DNA of 64,000 nt from Verrucomicrobiota bacterium. Lineage in GTDB: Bacteria > Verrucomicrobiota > Verrucomicrobiia > JABWAM01. The notes beneath the pieces were generated by a model. The model was not told where the DNA came from. It searched no databases and saw only the letters and a list, made by a program, of their open reading frames with translations. The stretch lies in assembly GCA_023269615.1 (NCBI GenBank), contig JAHFSY010000013.1, forward strand, positions 1 through 64,000, written 5' to 3'. Below, piece by piece: positions 31,997 through 41,090 of the stretch; the first letter of the stretch is position 1; the number at the start of each line of letters is the position of its first letter. The position numbers and the translations under genes were made by a program.

Positions 31997-32893
31997 CTAC
32001 CCATCCCTGTTCGCGGCGGAGACCGACAGGCCTGAAATAAAGACCATCATGCCGAGCCCTGCGGGCGCCACCACCAGGCCCTTTGAAACGAAGCCGAACA
32101 ATTTAAAGATCAAGAAGTTCAACGCCAGCGACCCAAAAACAATTCCAAGTCCTCCTGCCACCCGCATCCACGCATGACGATCCTTTGCAAGCAACCCGCG
32201 TAATCCCTCGAGAGTCCAGCCCGGTATCCGCGAGATTTCCAAGGGGCGATCAAACGCTCCATGCTCGCGCTGAGCCCACCACGCCATTCCGACGGCGATC
32301 AGCCCAAGCCAGAATGCCATCGATACATATCCATCCACCCGCGGGGGGCCGTACATTCCGGATTCATCGCCCATGTTGTAGGTCGTGCTCAAAATCCATC
32401 CCACCGCGTATACGCCCAGCAGAGATCCTCCCGCCACATAAGGAGCCACCCGCAAACGCGAAGCCAGTGACACCAACCCGGTCAGCGCCAATGCAACCTG
32501 AAGCGCCGTCCGCGCGATCGGCTTCGGCTCCCAGCGCGCATACCCGCTGTCATACGACCTCGCGATACCACCCAAAAGCAGCAGCGCGATCAGCGGGATG
32601 AAAATCATCACCGCGATGTGTGGAAAGAGCGGTGACACCTCGTCCAGTCCCTTGCGCAATTCTCCAAGGGAAGAAAACTTCTCCTCTTCCACGCTTGATT
32701 TCTGAACCGGTGCGGAAGGTTTCGGCGTAGCCTCCAAAACCTGTGAGATGGGCATCCACTCCGCCATCCCCTCCTTCCACGCGAGATCATCGGGTCCCAG
32801 CGTCCCGCTTTGCAAACGCGAGCGAACCACATCCTCCGGGAAAGGTCCGCTTTGAACACCATCTTTGTTAATGAAGAACTCGACCTCGTTCAT
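31997..32893 (-). CDS. GYF_2-domain membrane protein
   Basis: 298 residues from ATG 32893; an 18-residue upstream extension has no support. Residues 1-60 form a GYF_2 domain: FFINKDGVQSGPFPEDVVRSRLQSGTL and DDLAWKEGMAEWMPISQV. A charged linker is followed by about six helices (IAVMIFIPLIALLLLGGIA, TALQVALALTGLVSLA, VAGGSLLGVYAVGWIL, SMAFWLGLIAVGMAWWA and two more near the C-terminus). GYF_2 proteins of this phylum group often combine this domain with membrane segments; the domain probably binds Pro-rich peptides. Function unknown. Confidence 0.75.
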   Translation of the reverse strand: MNEVEFFINKDGVQSGPFPEDVVRSRLQSGTLGPDDLAWKEGMAEWMPISQVLEATPKPSAPVQKSSVEEEKFSSLGELRKGLDEVSPLFPHIAVMIFIPLIALLLLGGIARSYDSGYARWEPKPIARTALQVALALTGLVSLASRLRVAPYVAGGSLLGVYAVGWILSTTYNMGDESGMYGPPRVDGYVSMAFWLGLIAVGMAWWAQREHGAFDRPLEISRIPGWTLEGLRGLLAKDRHAWMRVAGGLGIVFGSLALNFLIFKLFGFVSKGLVVAPAGLGMMVFISGLSVSAANRDG

Positions 32894-33002
32894 TCCCGCA
32901 CATCCTCCACAAAATCCGATCCGGAACGAGCCAAATCCGTGATTCATTCTTCATTTCACTTCAACTTGATTCCCGGATACACTCCCAGGCGAACGTGTCG
33001 CC

Positions 33003-33857
33003 ATGAAGCCGACTTTTGATCTCTTACAACCCACACGCCTTGATGAGGCGTTGACCTATATCGGAGAAAAGGGTGTGCACCTGCTCGCGGGAGGCACCGC
33101 CCTGGTGCGCTTTATGAAGGCGGATGAAGTTGCCCCCGTCCGGTTGGTTTCGCTGCATCGACTGAAGGAGGAACTGGGGGGCATCCATGCCATGGACGGT
33201 GGGTTCAGCATCGGGGCACTGGCCACGCTGACAGACATCGAGCAAAGTCCCCTCGTCCTGTCGCGTGCTTCGGTCATCGTTCGCACTCTCAGGATTCTGG
33301 CGACACCCCGCGTCCGCAACGCGGCCACCCTGGGCGGCCATCTGGCCCAAGCCGAACCACAGACGGATTTGCCAACCATCTTGCTGTCACTCGGCGCCCG
33401 AATCCGTGTGCAGAGCCGCAGCGGCGAGCGCTGGATGGAGATCCCCGACCTGTTCGTGGCAACGCATCGGAACAGCCTTTCGTCTGGCGAGATCATCACC
33501 GAGGTGCATGTCCCCACGCAGAAACGTTGCGCCGCCTATGCCAAGTGCACCACCATCTCGCAATCGCATGACTGGCCCGCGCTCGGCATCGCGGTCAACT
33601 TTGACGTGCTCGACGGCCTTCTTCACGATAGCCGTGTGGCGCTCGGGGCGGCCATTCCTCATCCGGTGAGATTGACGTCAGTCGAAGCGATCCTCGATGG
33701 GCAGGCACCAGGTCCCGAACTGTTCGCGCGGGCAGGCGCGGAAGCGGCACGAACAGTCGCCCCGTTCTCGGACATCCGTGCATCTGCCTCTTACAAGAAA
33801 GCCGTGATTCCCGTTTACGTGCGGCGTGCATTACAATCAGCCCTGGAGGGGAAATGA
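33003..33857 (+). CDS. Molybdenum hydroxylase FAD subunit (CoxM/HcrB-like)
   Basis: 284 residues. TFDLLQPTRLDEALTYIGEKGVHLLAGGTALV is the FAD_binding_5 start with the AGGTaL loop. ATPRVRNAATLGGHLAQAEPQTDLPTILLSLGA is the second FAD-binding loop. The CO_deh_flav_C part follows. It lacks the extra Cys-bearing insert of 4-hydroxybenzoyl-CoA reductase beta subunits, so no [4Fe-4S] cluster. Its TGA overlaps the ATG of the large subunit. First gene of an M-L-S ordered trio distinct from the fused enzyme at 19259. Confidence 0.9.
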   Translation: MKPTFDLLQPTRLDEALTYIGEKGVHLLAGGTALVRFMKADEVAPVRLVSLHRLKEELGGIHAMDGGFSIGALATLTDIEQSPLVLSRASVIVRTLRILATPRVRNAATLGGHLAQAEPQTDLPTILLSLGARIRVQSRSGERWMEIPDLFVATHRNSLSSGEIITEVHVPTQKRCAAYAKCTTISQSHDWPALGIAVNFDVLDGLLHDSRVALGAAIPHPVRLTSVEAILDGQAPGPELFARAGAEAARTVAPFSDIRASASYKKAVIPVYVRRALQSALEGK

Positions 33858-36181
33858 AGGAAGCAACCCAATCCCCCATCGGGCAGTCCATCCCCCGCAT
33901 CGAAGGCCGCACCAAGGTCACGGGACAGGCTGAGTACATCCACAACTTCCAGATCGCCGACATGCTCCATGTCTCGATTCATCGCTCAACCCAGGCGCAC
34001 GCCCGGATCGTTCGCGTTGACGCGACCGCTGCACTCGCCCTCGCGGGCGTTCGTGCTGTTGTGACGATTGACGACGTGAAACGCTTCATGCCTGACCCGT
34101 ATCATGGACCCGCCTTTCACGATCATCCCGTGCTGGCCGACGGCAAGGTGCGTTACATTGGCGAACCCATCGCCGTCGTGGTGGCCGACAACCCGCACGC
34201 GGCGGAATGCGCGGCGGGCCAGGTGGTTGTTGAGTACGAAACGCTCCCTGCGGTCTTTGACGAAATCGAGGCATCCAAGGCGGGCGCACCGTTGGTACAC
34301 GAAGTGACGCGGCCGGCGGGCACTTTCCCGGACCTCGCGCACATCGAGAAACGACAGGCCACCAACGTCATGTACGATGCCCATGTGCGGCGCGGTGATT
34401 GCGACAAGGCGTTTGCCGAAGCCGACCATGTTTTTGAGGACGAGTATTACAGCCAGCCCGTCACACACTGTCCGCTCGAGCCATACGTTTCGGTCGTGGA
34501 ACCGACGACTGAAGGTCTTACGATCCACACCTCAACACAGAACCCGTCCTACATCCGAATGGAAGTGGCGCGCCTGCTGGGCTGGCCCGAAACGCGCGTG
34601 CGCGTGCACACGGCGTTTCTCGGAGGCGGTTTTGGCGCCAAGCTGTACATCAAGCTGGAAGCCATGGCTGCGGTGTGCGCGCTGAAACTGCAAAAACCGG
34701 TGCGCCTTCATCTCACGATGGACGAGCAGTTCTACACGCTCATGCGCCAGGCATGCACCGCCCGGATCAAGACGGCGGTGCGCAAGGACGGACGCATCAT
34801 GGCCATGCGCTTCGGCCTATGGTGGAATGCCGGCGCTTACGCCGATATCAGTCCGCGCGTTGCGGAGAAATCGGCGTTTGTCGCGACCGGTCCCTACGAC
34901 GTCGGGAATATCTGGGTGGATTCGTACAACGTGTATACCAACCTCACGCCCACCGGAGCGTTCCGCGGCTTTGGATTGCCGCAGGTGAACTGGGCCTATG
35001 AATGCCAGGCCGACCACATCGCCCGCACACTCAAAATGGATCCCATCGAATTTCGCCGCAAGAATCTGATTCATAACGGGCGTCCCCAGGCAACCGGTAC
35101 AAAGCTCGCCGACACTGCGATTCCAGAAGTGCTCGACAGGATTGTGGCGCTGACGCACAAGCGCCCCCTGGATCGAGGCATGGGAACCATCAGGCGCGGA
35201 CGAGGCATCGCGATCGCCTTGAAAGCCTGCCTCAACCCGACGGTATCGGTGGCGATGGTCACGATGTGTGGTGATGGCAACTGCATCATCACGACGGGCA
35301 CCGTGGATATGGGACAGTCATCCGACACCACCATGGCCCAGATCGTGGGAGAGGTCATGGGGCTCGATCCCCGAAAATTAATCGTGACCCATCCGGACAC
35401 CGCCATGACGCCCTACGATTTCGGCACACTCGGCTCGCGCTCCACTTATCACATGGGAAATGCCGTCAAGCTGGCGGCAGAGGATGTGGGGCGCCAGTTG
35501 AAAGATTTCACAGCCGCGCAATGGGGATGCAATGCCTCGACGCTGAGCCTGGGCGACGGCGGCGTCACGGCGGCAGACGGTCGGCACGAGACATACGCCC
35601 AAGTGATGCGCGGCCACTTCGGGATGCAGGCTGGAACCGTGATGGGCAGTGGTGTGTGCAAGCCGTCTTATACCCGGCCGGATGCTGGGACCGGTCAGTC
35701 GGACAACCTGACGCCTTTCTGGATGGTGGGTGGAACCGGCGCCGACATCGAGATTGATACGGAGACGGGACGCGTGACCGTGCTGCGTCTTGTGAACGTG
35801 GGGGACGTCGGGCGCGCCATTAATCCTGCTGCGGCCGAGCGCCAGCTTCAGGGCGCAGCCATCATGCAGCTCGGGTCAACCATGACCGAGGACCTGCATT
35901 TCGTGAGCGGTCAACTGCAGAACGCAGGCCTCGCGCTGTATAAAATCCCCGCGATGCTGGACATGCCTCATGAAATCATCAATTCGCTGGTGGAGGTGCC
36001 ACAACACGATGGACCTTATGGCGCCAAGGGTGTTGGTGAGACCGGCACCTTCGGTGTCTCCGCGGCGATTGCCAATGCGATTTACGATGCGGTCGGCGTG
36101 CGCATCAAGCGCCTGCCGCTGACTCCGGAACGCGTGCTTCGAGCCCTGCGCGAAGCGATGGCAAACCCGATGAAAGATTGA
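33854..36181 (+). CDS. Molybdenum hydroxylase large (molybdopterin) subunit
   Basis: 775 residues. The a/b hammerhead starts IGQSIPRIEGRTKVTGQAEYIHNF; molybdopterin-binding motifs are FLGGGFGAKLY, TGAFRGFGLPQ and the end GAKGVGETGTFGVSAAIANAI with the catalytic Glu. The Cys-bearing active-site loop of CO dehydrogenase form I is absent (TPTGAFRG stands there), so this is not an aerobic CO dehydrogenase of that form. The TPTGAFRGFG pattern suits xanthine dehydrogenase or hydroxybenzoyl-CoA reductase-like enzymes. The substrate is unresolved. The start overlaps the FAD gene by 4 bases. Confidence 0.9.
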   Translation: MKEATQSPIGQSIPRIEGRTKVTGQAEYIHNFQIADMLHVSIHRSTQAHARIVRVDATAALALAGVRAVVTIDDVKRFMPDPYHGPAFHDHPVLADGKVRYIGEPIAVVVADNPHAAECAAGQVVVEYETLPAVFDEIEASKAGAPLVHEVTRPAGTFPDLAHIEKRQATNVMYDAHVRRGDCDKAFAEADHVFEDEYYSQPVTHCPLEPYVSVVEPTTEGLTIHTSTQNPSYIRMEVARLLGWPETRVRVHTAFLGGGFGAKLYIKLEAMAAVCALKLQKPVRLHLTMDEQFYTLMRQACTARIKTAVRKDGRIMAMRFGLWWNAGAYADISPRVAEKSAFVATGPYDVGNIWVDSYNVYTNLTPTGAFRGFGLPQVNWAYECQADHIARTLKMDPIEFRRKNLIHNGRPQATGTKLADTAIPEVLDRIVALTHKRPLDRGMGTIRRGRGIAIALKACLNPTVSVAMVTMCGDGNCIITTGTVDMGQSSDTTMAQIVGEVMGLDPRKLIVTHPDTAMTPYDFGTLGSRSTYHMGNAVKLAAEDVGRQLKDFTAAQWGCNASTLSLGDGGVTAADGRHETYAQVMRGHFGMQAGTVMGSGVCKPSYTRPDAGTGQSDNLTPFWMVGGTGADIEIDTETGRVTVLRLVNVGDVGRAINPAAAERQLQGAAIMQLGSTMTEDLHFVSGQLQNAGLALYKIPAMLDMPHEIINSLVEVPQHDGPYGAKGVGETGTFGVSAAIANAIYDAVGVRIKRLPLTPERVLRALREAMANPMKD

Positions 36182-36185
36182 CCTG

Positions 36186-36647
36186 ATGAAATTCACATTA
36201 AATGATCGGCCGGTCGAAGTGGAGGCACAGCCCCATGAGAACGCCGTGGATGTCATGCGAAAGCTGGGTGTGCACAGCGTACGCGAGAGTTGCGCCATCG
36301 GCGCATGTGGTTGCTGCACCATGATTGTCGATGGGAAAGCGCTGAGCGGTTGCCTGCTGCTCGCTCCGTTGCTTGAAGGAACGGACGTCCACACCGTCGA
36401 AGCGCTTACGGAGGACGGAAGCTTGCACCCGGTGCAGGAGGCATTCATCGAATGCTCGGCATTCCAGTGCGGATTCTGCACGCCGGGCTTCATCCTGATG
36501 GTGGAGAGTTTGCTCAAAGCGCATCCAAATCCCACGGATCAAGAGATTGGTGATTACCTCGCGGGCAATCTGTGTCGTTGCGCCTCATATCCGGATATCC
36601 TTCGCGCCGTGCGCAGGGCAAGCGAGAGGAGATCTGCGACGATCTGA
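36186..36647 (+). CDS. Molybdenum hydroxylase [2Fe-2S] small subunit
   Basis: 153 residues, the standard length. MKFTLNDRPVEVEAQPHENAVDVMRKLGVHSVRE then CAIGACGCCTMIVDGKA binds the plant-type cluster; CGFCTPGFI and LCRCASYPDI bind the second cluster. The start is 4 bases after the large-subunit stop. Completes the three-gene enzyme begun at 33003. Confidence 0.93.
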   Translation: MKFTLNDRPVEVEAQPHENAVDVMRKLGVHSVRESCAIGACGCCTMIVDGKALSGCLLLAPLLEGTDVHTVEALTEDGSLHPVQEAFIECSAFQCGFCTPGFILMVESLLKAHPNPTDQEIGDYLAGNLCRCASYPDILRAVRRASERRSATI

Positions 36648-36675
36648 GACAAGGCCTGCCATTCTCGTTGTCAGG

Positions 36676-39600
36676 TCATTCTTTGGCACCGGCAGCCTTC
36701 AGAAGCTCCACAACTTGTGTCTGCTTTTTCTGAACAGCCATCTGCAGCACGGTCAATCCACCCTCGGCCTTCACATTCACATCGGCGCCCTTGTCGATCA
36801 GCAGCTTGACCACGTCAACCTTGTTGTAGGCTGACGCCAGGGAAAGGGCGGTGTGACCTTGTTGATTACTGGAATTTACATCGGCGCCCTGGGCAATCAA
36901 CGCCCCCACAATCTCGATGGATCTTCCTTGTGCTGCAAGCATCAGCGGGGTCCAGCCACCTGCCCTGCCCATCTTCACATCGGCGCCCTTGGCGAGAAGC
37001 AACTTGACCGCTTCGACCTTGTTATACGTGACCGCCATCATCAGGGGTGAGAAACTGTTTGGATCCCCGCCATTGATATCAACCCCCTTGCGAAGCAACA
37101 GCTCCACGATTTTATCCTGGCCGGATTGCGCGGCGATCGTCAGTGGACTCTGCTGCCGGTGATCCTTCGCGTTGGCGTCCGCGCCCTTCGACAGCAACAT
37201 CCGTGCAATTTCCAGGCGGCCGTTGCGGGTTGCCACAATCAGCGGGGTGTTTCCTTCCTTGTCCTTCATGTTCACATCCGCGCCATCGACAATCAATTTT
37301 CTCGACACCTCGATATCTTCAAGCGCAACCGCGTAGAGCAAACTTGTGGGCGGATGGGCGCCCGCGGCCTTGAGAACCTCCATGGTTTCAGGGTGGGCAT
37401 GGCACGCCGCCATGTACAGGGCTGTGGAGCCATCCATATCTTCAGCATTCACATCGGAGCCCTTGGCAATGAGCATGTTCACCACCTCCACCGAGTCCCT
37501 TTCCATGGCGGCCATCAAGGCGGTCCTGCCCTTTGCGTCCTTCGCCTTCACATCCGCCCCTTTTTCCAGGAGGATCGTCGCTGTGTCCGAATCACCGTTC
37601 TTGGCCGCCATCATCAAGGCCGTCATGCCCCAGCAATCCATCGCATTGGATCGGGCATTGATGTCGGCGCCCTTGGAAAGCAGGCGGCTGACCGCGTCCT
37701 CGTCACCATTATCCACGGCGCTGATCAAGGGAACTTCCTCGTATTCCTCCTTGGCCCCATACTTCTTCAGGAGTTCGCTCATCTCCTTGTTTTTAAATTC
37801 CAAACTGCGGCCGAGAGGCGTCCAGTACTGGGAACTCTGGATGTTTACATTCGCTTTCTTCTCGAGCAAAAACCGCGTCATTTCCATGTGTCCCTTGGCC
37901 GCCGCCAGGTGAAGCGGCGTCATTCCCGAATCGCCAATGACATTGATGTCCGCCCCATTGGCCAGCAGCAGTTCCGCCACGGCTTTCTGGTTCTGTGACG
38001 CTGCCCATTGCAAGGGAGTCGCCTGGATGGACCAGCCACCTTCCTCCACTGGAAGTTTGGAGGTGGCATGGACCAGCCCTGGATTTTCTTTGAGCTGGCG
38101 TGTCACCTGGCCAACGTCCCCAAGCGCGGAGGCTTCAAAGATGTCGAGGCTGCCCCCCTTGGACGCCAACAGATCGCGTACATCCTGATGCTCGTTATTC
38201 ATGGCCCAGTGCAAGGCACTGGAACCATCCGAATCCTTTGCTTGAAGGTCAGCCCCCTTGCTCAGAAGCAGAAGCATCATTTCCCTGTCGCCGCTCTCCG
38301 CCGCAACGAGCAGCGGCGTGCGCCCGTTTGCATCCTTTGATTCCAGACCAGCACCCTTGGAAAGAAACAGATCCACCAAATCCACTTTGCTCAGCATGGC
38401 GGCCCAGTGAAGGGGTGTGGAAACTTCACGCCCAACTCCGGCGTGGACATTGGCTCCCTTGGCCAACAACAGTTCAACGATTTCCTTTTTCCCTGACTTC
38501 GTTGCCGCATGAAGAGGAGTCCAACCCGAAACGCCTTTGTCATTCACTTCCGCTCCCCGGGCGAGGAGAAGTTTCACGGTTTCGACAGCCCCCGACTTCG
38601 CAGCCATGATCAAGGGCGTCAATCCAGATTTATCCCTGGCGGTGGCGAGCTTGGGATCCTGATTGAGAAGCATTTCCACGCGCTCGGTATCGCCCAGTCC
38701 CGCTGCCGCAAAAATGTCCACACTCGCGCCATGCGCCACGAGGAGCGCCCCGATTTCACCCAGGCCACGTTGGGAAGCCCAAGTCAGGGGAGTTGTATTA
38801 CTGCCATCCGTGGCATTCACATCGGCGCCCTTGGCAATCAAAAGCTCGGCAATCTCCTTTTCTCCGACCCACATCGCCCAGTGCAACGGTGTCGCGCCCC
38901 GGCTGTCCTTCGCGTTGACATCAGCGCCCTTCGCAATCAGAAGCATGGCCAGATCCTTATCACGATTCATCAGCGCGCTGAACAGGATCGGGCCCGTCCG
39001 CTTGTCCCTGACATTCACGTCAGCGCCCTTCGCAATCAGGAGTTCCGCAATCTCCGGGTGATGAGATGCGACGGCATGCTGGAGCGGGGTAAATCCGCCC
39101 AGGCGATCATCCCCAGACCAGACCTGGGTTGAATTCAGAAGGTTGTCAAATTTGAACGGCTCGGAATACAAAATCGTGCCGCGGGTTCCCTTGGCATTCA
39201 CATCGGCGCCCTTCCCGATCAGGAGTTCAACGATCTCCTTGTGGCCGGAAACGATGGCGTATTCCAACGGTGTAAAGGCTCCCGCACTGTCCCTGGTGTT
39301 GATGTCCACATGCTGGGCGATCAGAAGATCCACCACCGGTTTGTGGCCGCCATATGCCGCGAGATGGATCGGGGCCAATCCCCCACCCGCCAACTTTCCA
39401 TTCCCCACCGCCATGGCGCCGGGATCAGCGCCCTTTCTCAGGAGCAGTTTGACCTGGTCCACATCGCCCTTTCCCGCCGCCTGGATCAACCGGCCGTTCA
39501 GAGCATCCTTGTCCACCGGCCGTGTCAGCATCCATACCGCACCGCCCACACCAAGCACCAGCAATGTGGCCCAGGCCACGCGCGCAGCGAGTTTGCGGCT

Positions 39601-40263
39601 GAATTGGATTCGCATGGACCGGCCGGATGTTTTCCATCGGCGAATCCAGCGAATCCCAAAAAATCCCACAACAGCAACCGATGGGATCATGATTTCCCAT
39701 GCACGCATCCACCACGGAAGATAAAACCACCAGGAGATCTTTTCCCTGGAAATAATCAGGGCCGCAATTCTTCTGGAAAAAAACAACTTCTTCGGAACGT
39801 CAATGTAGGACGAGCGGCGCGGCGGGGCATACATCACAAGTCTCTTTTTTGTCCCCTGCCTCCACTGGCTCACCAGGACAAATGGATGGCTCTCCGAGGT
39901 CTCCTTTTCTCCCGTGAGCGTTTCATCGCAGAAGATCACCGGCCGTTCGAGCCGTGCGATCTGGCTGGGCGATAAACGGGTGACGCACACATGGAACCCC
40001 AGTCGTTCGGCGCACTGGCCGAGTTGCGCCAGGGTGTTCAGCTCCGTCCCGGGCGCCATCTCCTTCCAGTACGCATTCATCGTGATGGAAGGATTTTCCC
40101 GGCGGCAAGCCTCCATCAGACACAATCCCGCGCGGGATTCCCACGGCTTGCTCTTGTCCACCTTTGCGGAATCGGCTGCCATGAGCATCCCCACCATCAT
40201 CACAAAAACAAATCCTGTGAACCGGGAAAAAGTGTGTTTCACGCGACATCCCTTTGAATCCAT
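36676..40263 (-). CDS. Giant ankyrin-repeat protein with degenerate C39 peptidase domain
   Basis: About 1,195 residues from ATG 40263 (a GTG at 40296 is also possible). The N-terminus is a signal or anchor (FTGFVFVMMVGMLMAADS). Residues about 35-165 follow the plan of a C39 bacteriocin-processing peptidase: RAGLCLMEACRREN, LAQLGQCAERLGFHV, then ESHPFVLVSQW. The catalytic Cys position is Ala and the Asp-Pro has become Ala-Pro, so it looks inactive. Two membrane helices at about 185-208 and 225-245 follow. The remaining 950 residues are about 28 ankyrin repeats, many ending LLIAKGADVNAKD. Repeats should lie on the cytoplasmic side if both helices span. A protein-binding scaffold is likely; partner unknown. 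Confidence 0.85.
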   Translation of the reverse strand: MDSKGCRVKHTFSRFTGFVFVMMVGMLMAADSAKVDKSKPWESRAGLCLMEACRRENPSITMNAYWKEMAPGTELNTLAQLGQCAERLGFHVCVTRLSPSQIARLERPVIFCDETLTGEKETSESHPFVLVSQWRQGTKKRLVMYAPPRRSSYIDVPKKLFFSRRIAALIISREKISWWFYLPWWMRAWEIMIPSVAVVGFFGIRWIRRWKTSGRSMRIQFSRKLAARVAWATLLVLGVGGAVWMLTRPVDKDALNGRLIQAAGKGDVDQVKLLLRKGADPGAMAVGNGKLAGGGLAPIHLAAYGGHKPVVDLLIAQHVDINTRDSAGAFTPLEYAIVSGHKEIVELLIGKGADVNAKGTRGTILYSEPFKFDNLLNSTQVWSGDDRLGGFTPLQHAVASHHPEIAELLIAKGADVNVRDKRTGPILFSALMNRDKDLAMLLIAKGADVNAKDSRGATPLHWAMWVGEKEIAELLIAKGADVNATDGSNTTPLTWASQRGLGEIGALLVAHGASVDIFAAAGLGDTERVEMLLNQDPKLATARDKSGLTPLIMAAKSGAVETVKLLLARGAEVNDKGVSGWTPLHAATKSGKKEIVELLLAKGANVHAGVGREVSTPLHWAAMLSKVDLVDLFLSKGAGLESKDANGRTPLLVAAESGDREMMLLLLSKGADLQAKDSDGSSALHWAMNNEHQDVRDLLASKGGSLDIFEASALGDVGQVTRQLKENPGLVHATSKLPVEEGGWSIQATPLQWAASQNQKAVAELLLANGADINVIGDSGMTPLHLAAAKGHMEMTRFLLEKKANVNIQSSQYWTPLGRSLEFKNKEMSELLKKYGAKEEYEEVPLISAVDNGDEDAVSRLLSKGADINARSNAMDCWGMTALMMAAKNGDSDTATILLEKGADVKAKDAKGRTALMAAMERDSVEVVNMLIAKGSDVNAEDMDGSTALYMAACHAHPETMEVLKAAGAHPPTSLLYAVALEDIEVSRKLIVDGADVNMKDKEGNTPLIVATRNGRLEIARMLLSKGADANAKDHRQQSPLTIAAQSGQDKIVELLLRKGVDINGGDPNSFSPLMMAVTYNKVEAVKLLLAKGADVKMGRAGGWTPLMLAAQGRSIEIVGALIAQGADVNSSNQQGHTALSLASAYNKVDVVKLLIDKGADVNVKAEGGLTVLQMAVQKKQTQVVELLKAAGAKE

Positions 40264-40340
40264 CTTGGAAACAGGGAATAGGGTGTAAACCGGCACTTTC
40301 CAAGACTTGATTTATCACCATGGGGATGTAGCTTGATGGC

Positions 40341-41081
40341 ATGCCGATCCCGGGGAAATCCATGCGGAGGAGAAGTCCCCCCGCATTCACGATGGTCGAA
40401 CTTCTGGTCACCATCGCCATCATCGGCCTGCTCGCCGGCCTGCTTTTCCCTGCGTTGTCCACCGTGATCGAACGTCGCCGGCGAGTCGTCTGCGTGAACA
40501 ACCTGTCCCAGATCGCCAAGGCAACGGAAATGTATGCCGGAGAAAATGGCGGGTACGCGCCGAACATGAGCATGGCCACCCAGGGGCTCCTTCCGTACCT
40601 CCAGCTCAAGAGCGTGGACGACCTCAACAACACGAAACATGTGTTTTACTGTCCATCCGCACAGGGAAAACTGGTCGTGACCACCGGAGATCCAAACACC
40701 CAGGCTGTTCCTGATGCAATCTATGGCGGAGCATATGCCACGATGGGCGGCTTGCAGTGTTACGGATACAATGTCGGCCTGCTGCCCGGGTATGAAGTGA
40801 ACAATGCATGGGCGCCCGCGGGTTATCCCGGAGTCTTGAGATTGTCGGCCGTTTCAGACACCAGCAAGGTTCTTTGGGCCATGGATGGGGGCGGCTACTG
40901 GATTTACACCTTGTTTCCACAAAACGTGGCCGTCCAGCGTCACGGAAAAACAGACTGGGGACGCGGGATCGGCTTCAACGCGGCTTTTGCCGATGGCCAC
41001 GTCGAATGGATCCCATGGATGAAATATGAAACCTGGTACTCCACCGGTTATCCCAAAGGCGATCCCTATTCCTGGTGGTGA
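40341..41081 (+). CDS. Type II secretion/type IV pilin-like pseudopilin
   Basis: 246 residues. After a short basic leader comes FTMVELLVTIAIIGLLAGLLFPAL, a class III prepilin cleavage site followed by the N-terminal pilin helix. The body has the usual pattern of short pseudopilins of this phylum group: CVNNLSQIAKATEMYAGENGGYAP near the start, and NAAFADGHVEWIP followed by an aromatic C-terminus. No pilus or secretion genes are adjacent, as is common for these scattered pseudopilins. Start at 40341 or the in-frame ATG at 40362. Confidence 0.85.
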   Translation: MPIPGKSMRRRSPPAFTMVELLVTIAIIGLLAGLLFPALSTVIERRRRVVCVNNLSQIAKATEMYAGENGGYAPNMSMATQGLLPYLQLKSVDDLNNTKHVFYCPSAQGKLVVTTGDPNTQAVPDAIYGGAYATMGGLQCYGYNVGLLPGYEVNNAWAPAGYPGVLRLSAVSDTSKVLWAMDGGGYWIYTLFPQNVAVQRHGKTDWGRGIGFNAAFADGHVEWIPWMKYETWYSTGYPKGDPYSWW

Positions 41082-41090
41082 TGCCGTCTT

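Noticed and set aside
33854..36181. Aerobic CO dehydrogenase (coxMLS)
   Set aside because: The gene order fits, but the large subunit lacks the Cys-bearing active-site loop of form I enzymes, so only the broad family is assigned.
36700..39500. CRISPR-like or tandem DNA repeats
   Set aside because: The periodicity of about 99 bases comes from ankyrin codons in one open frame; units diverge and there are no spacers.
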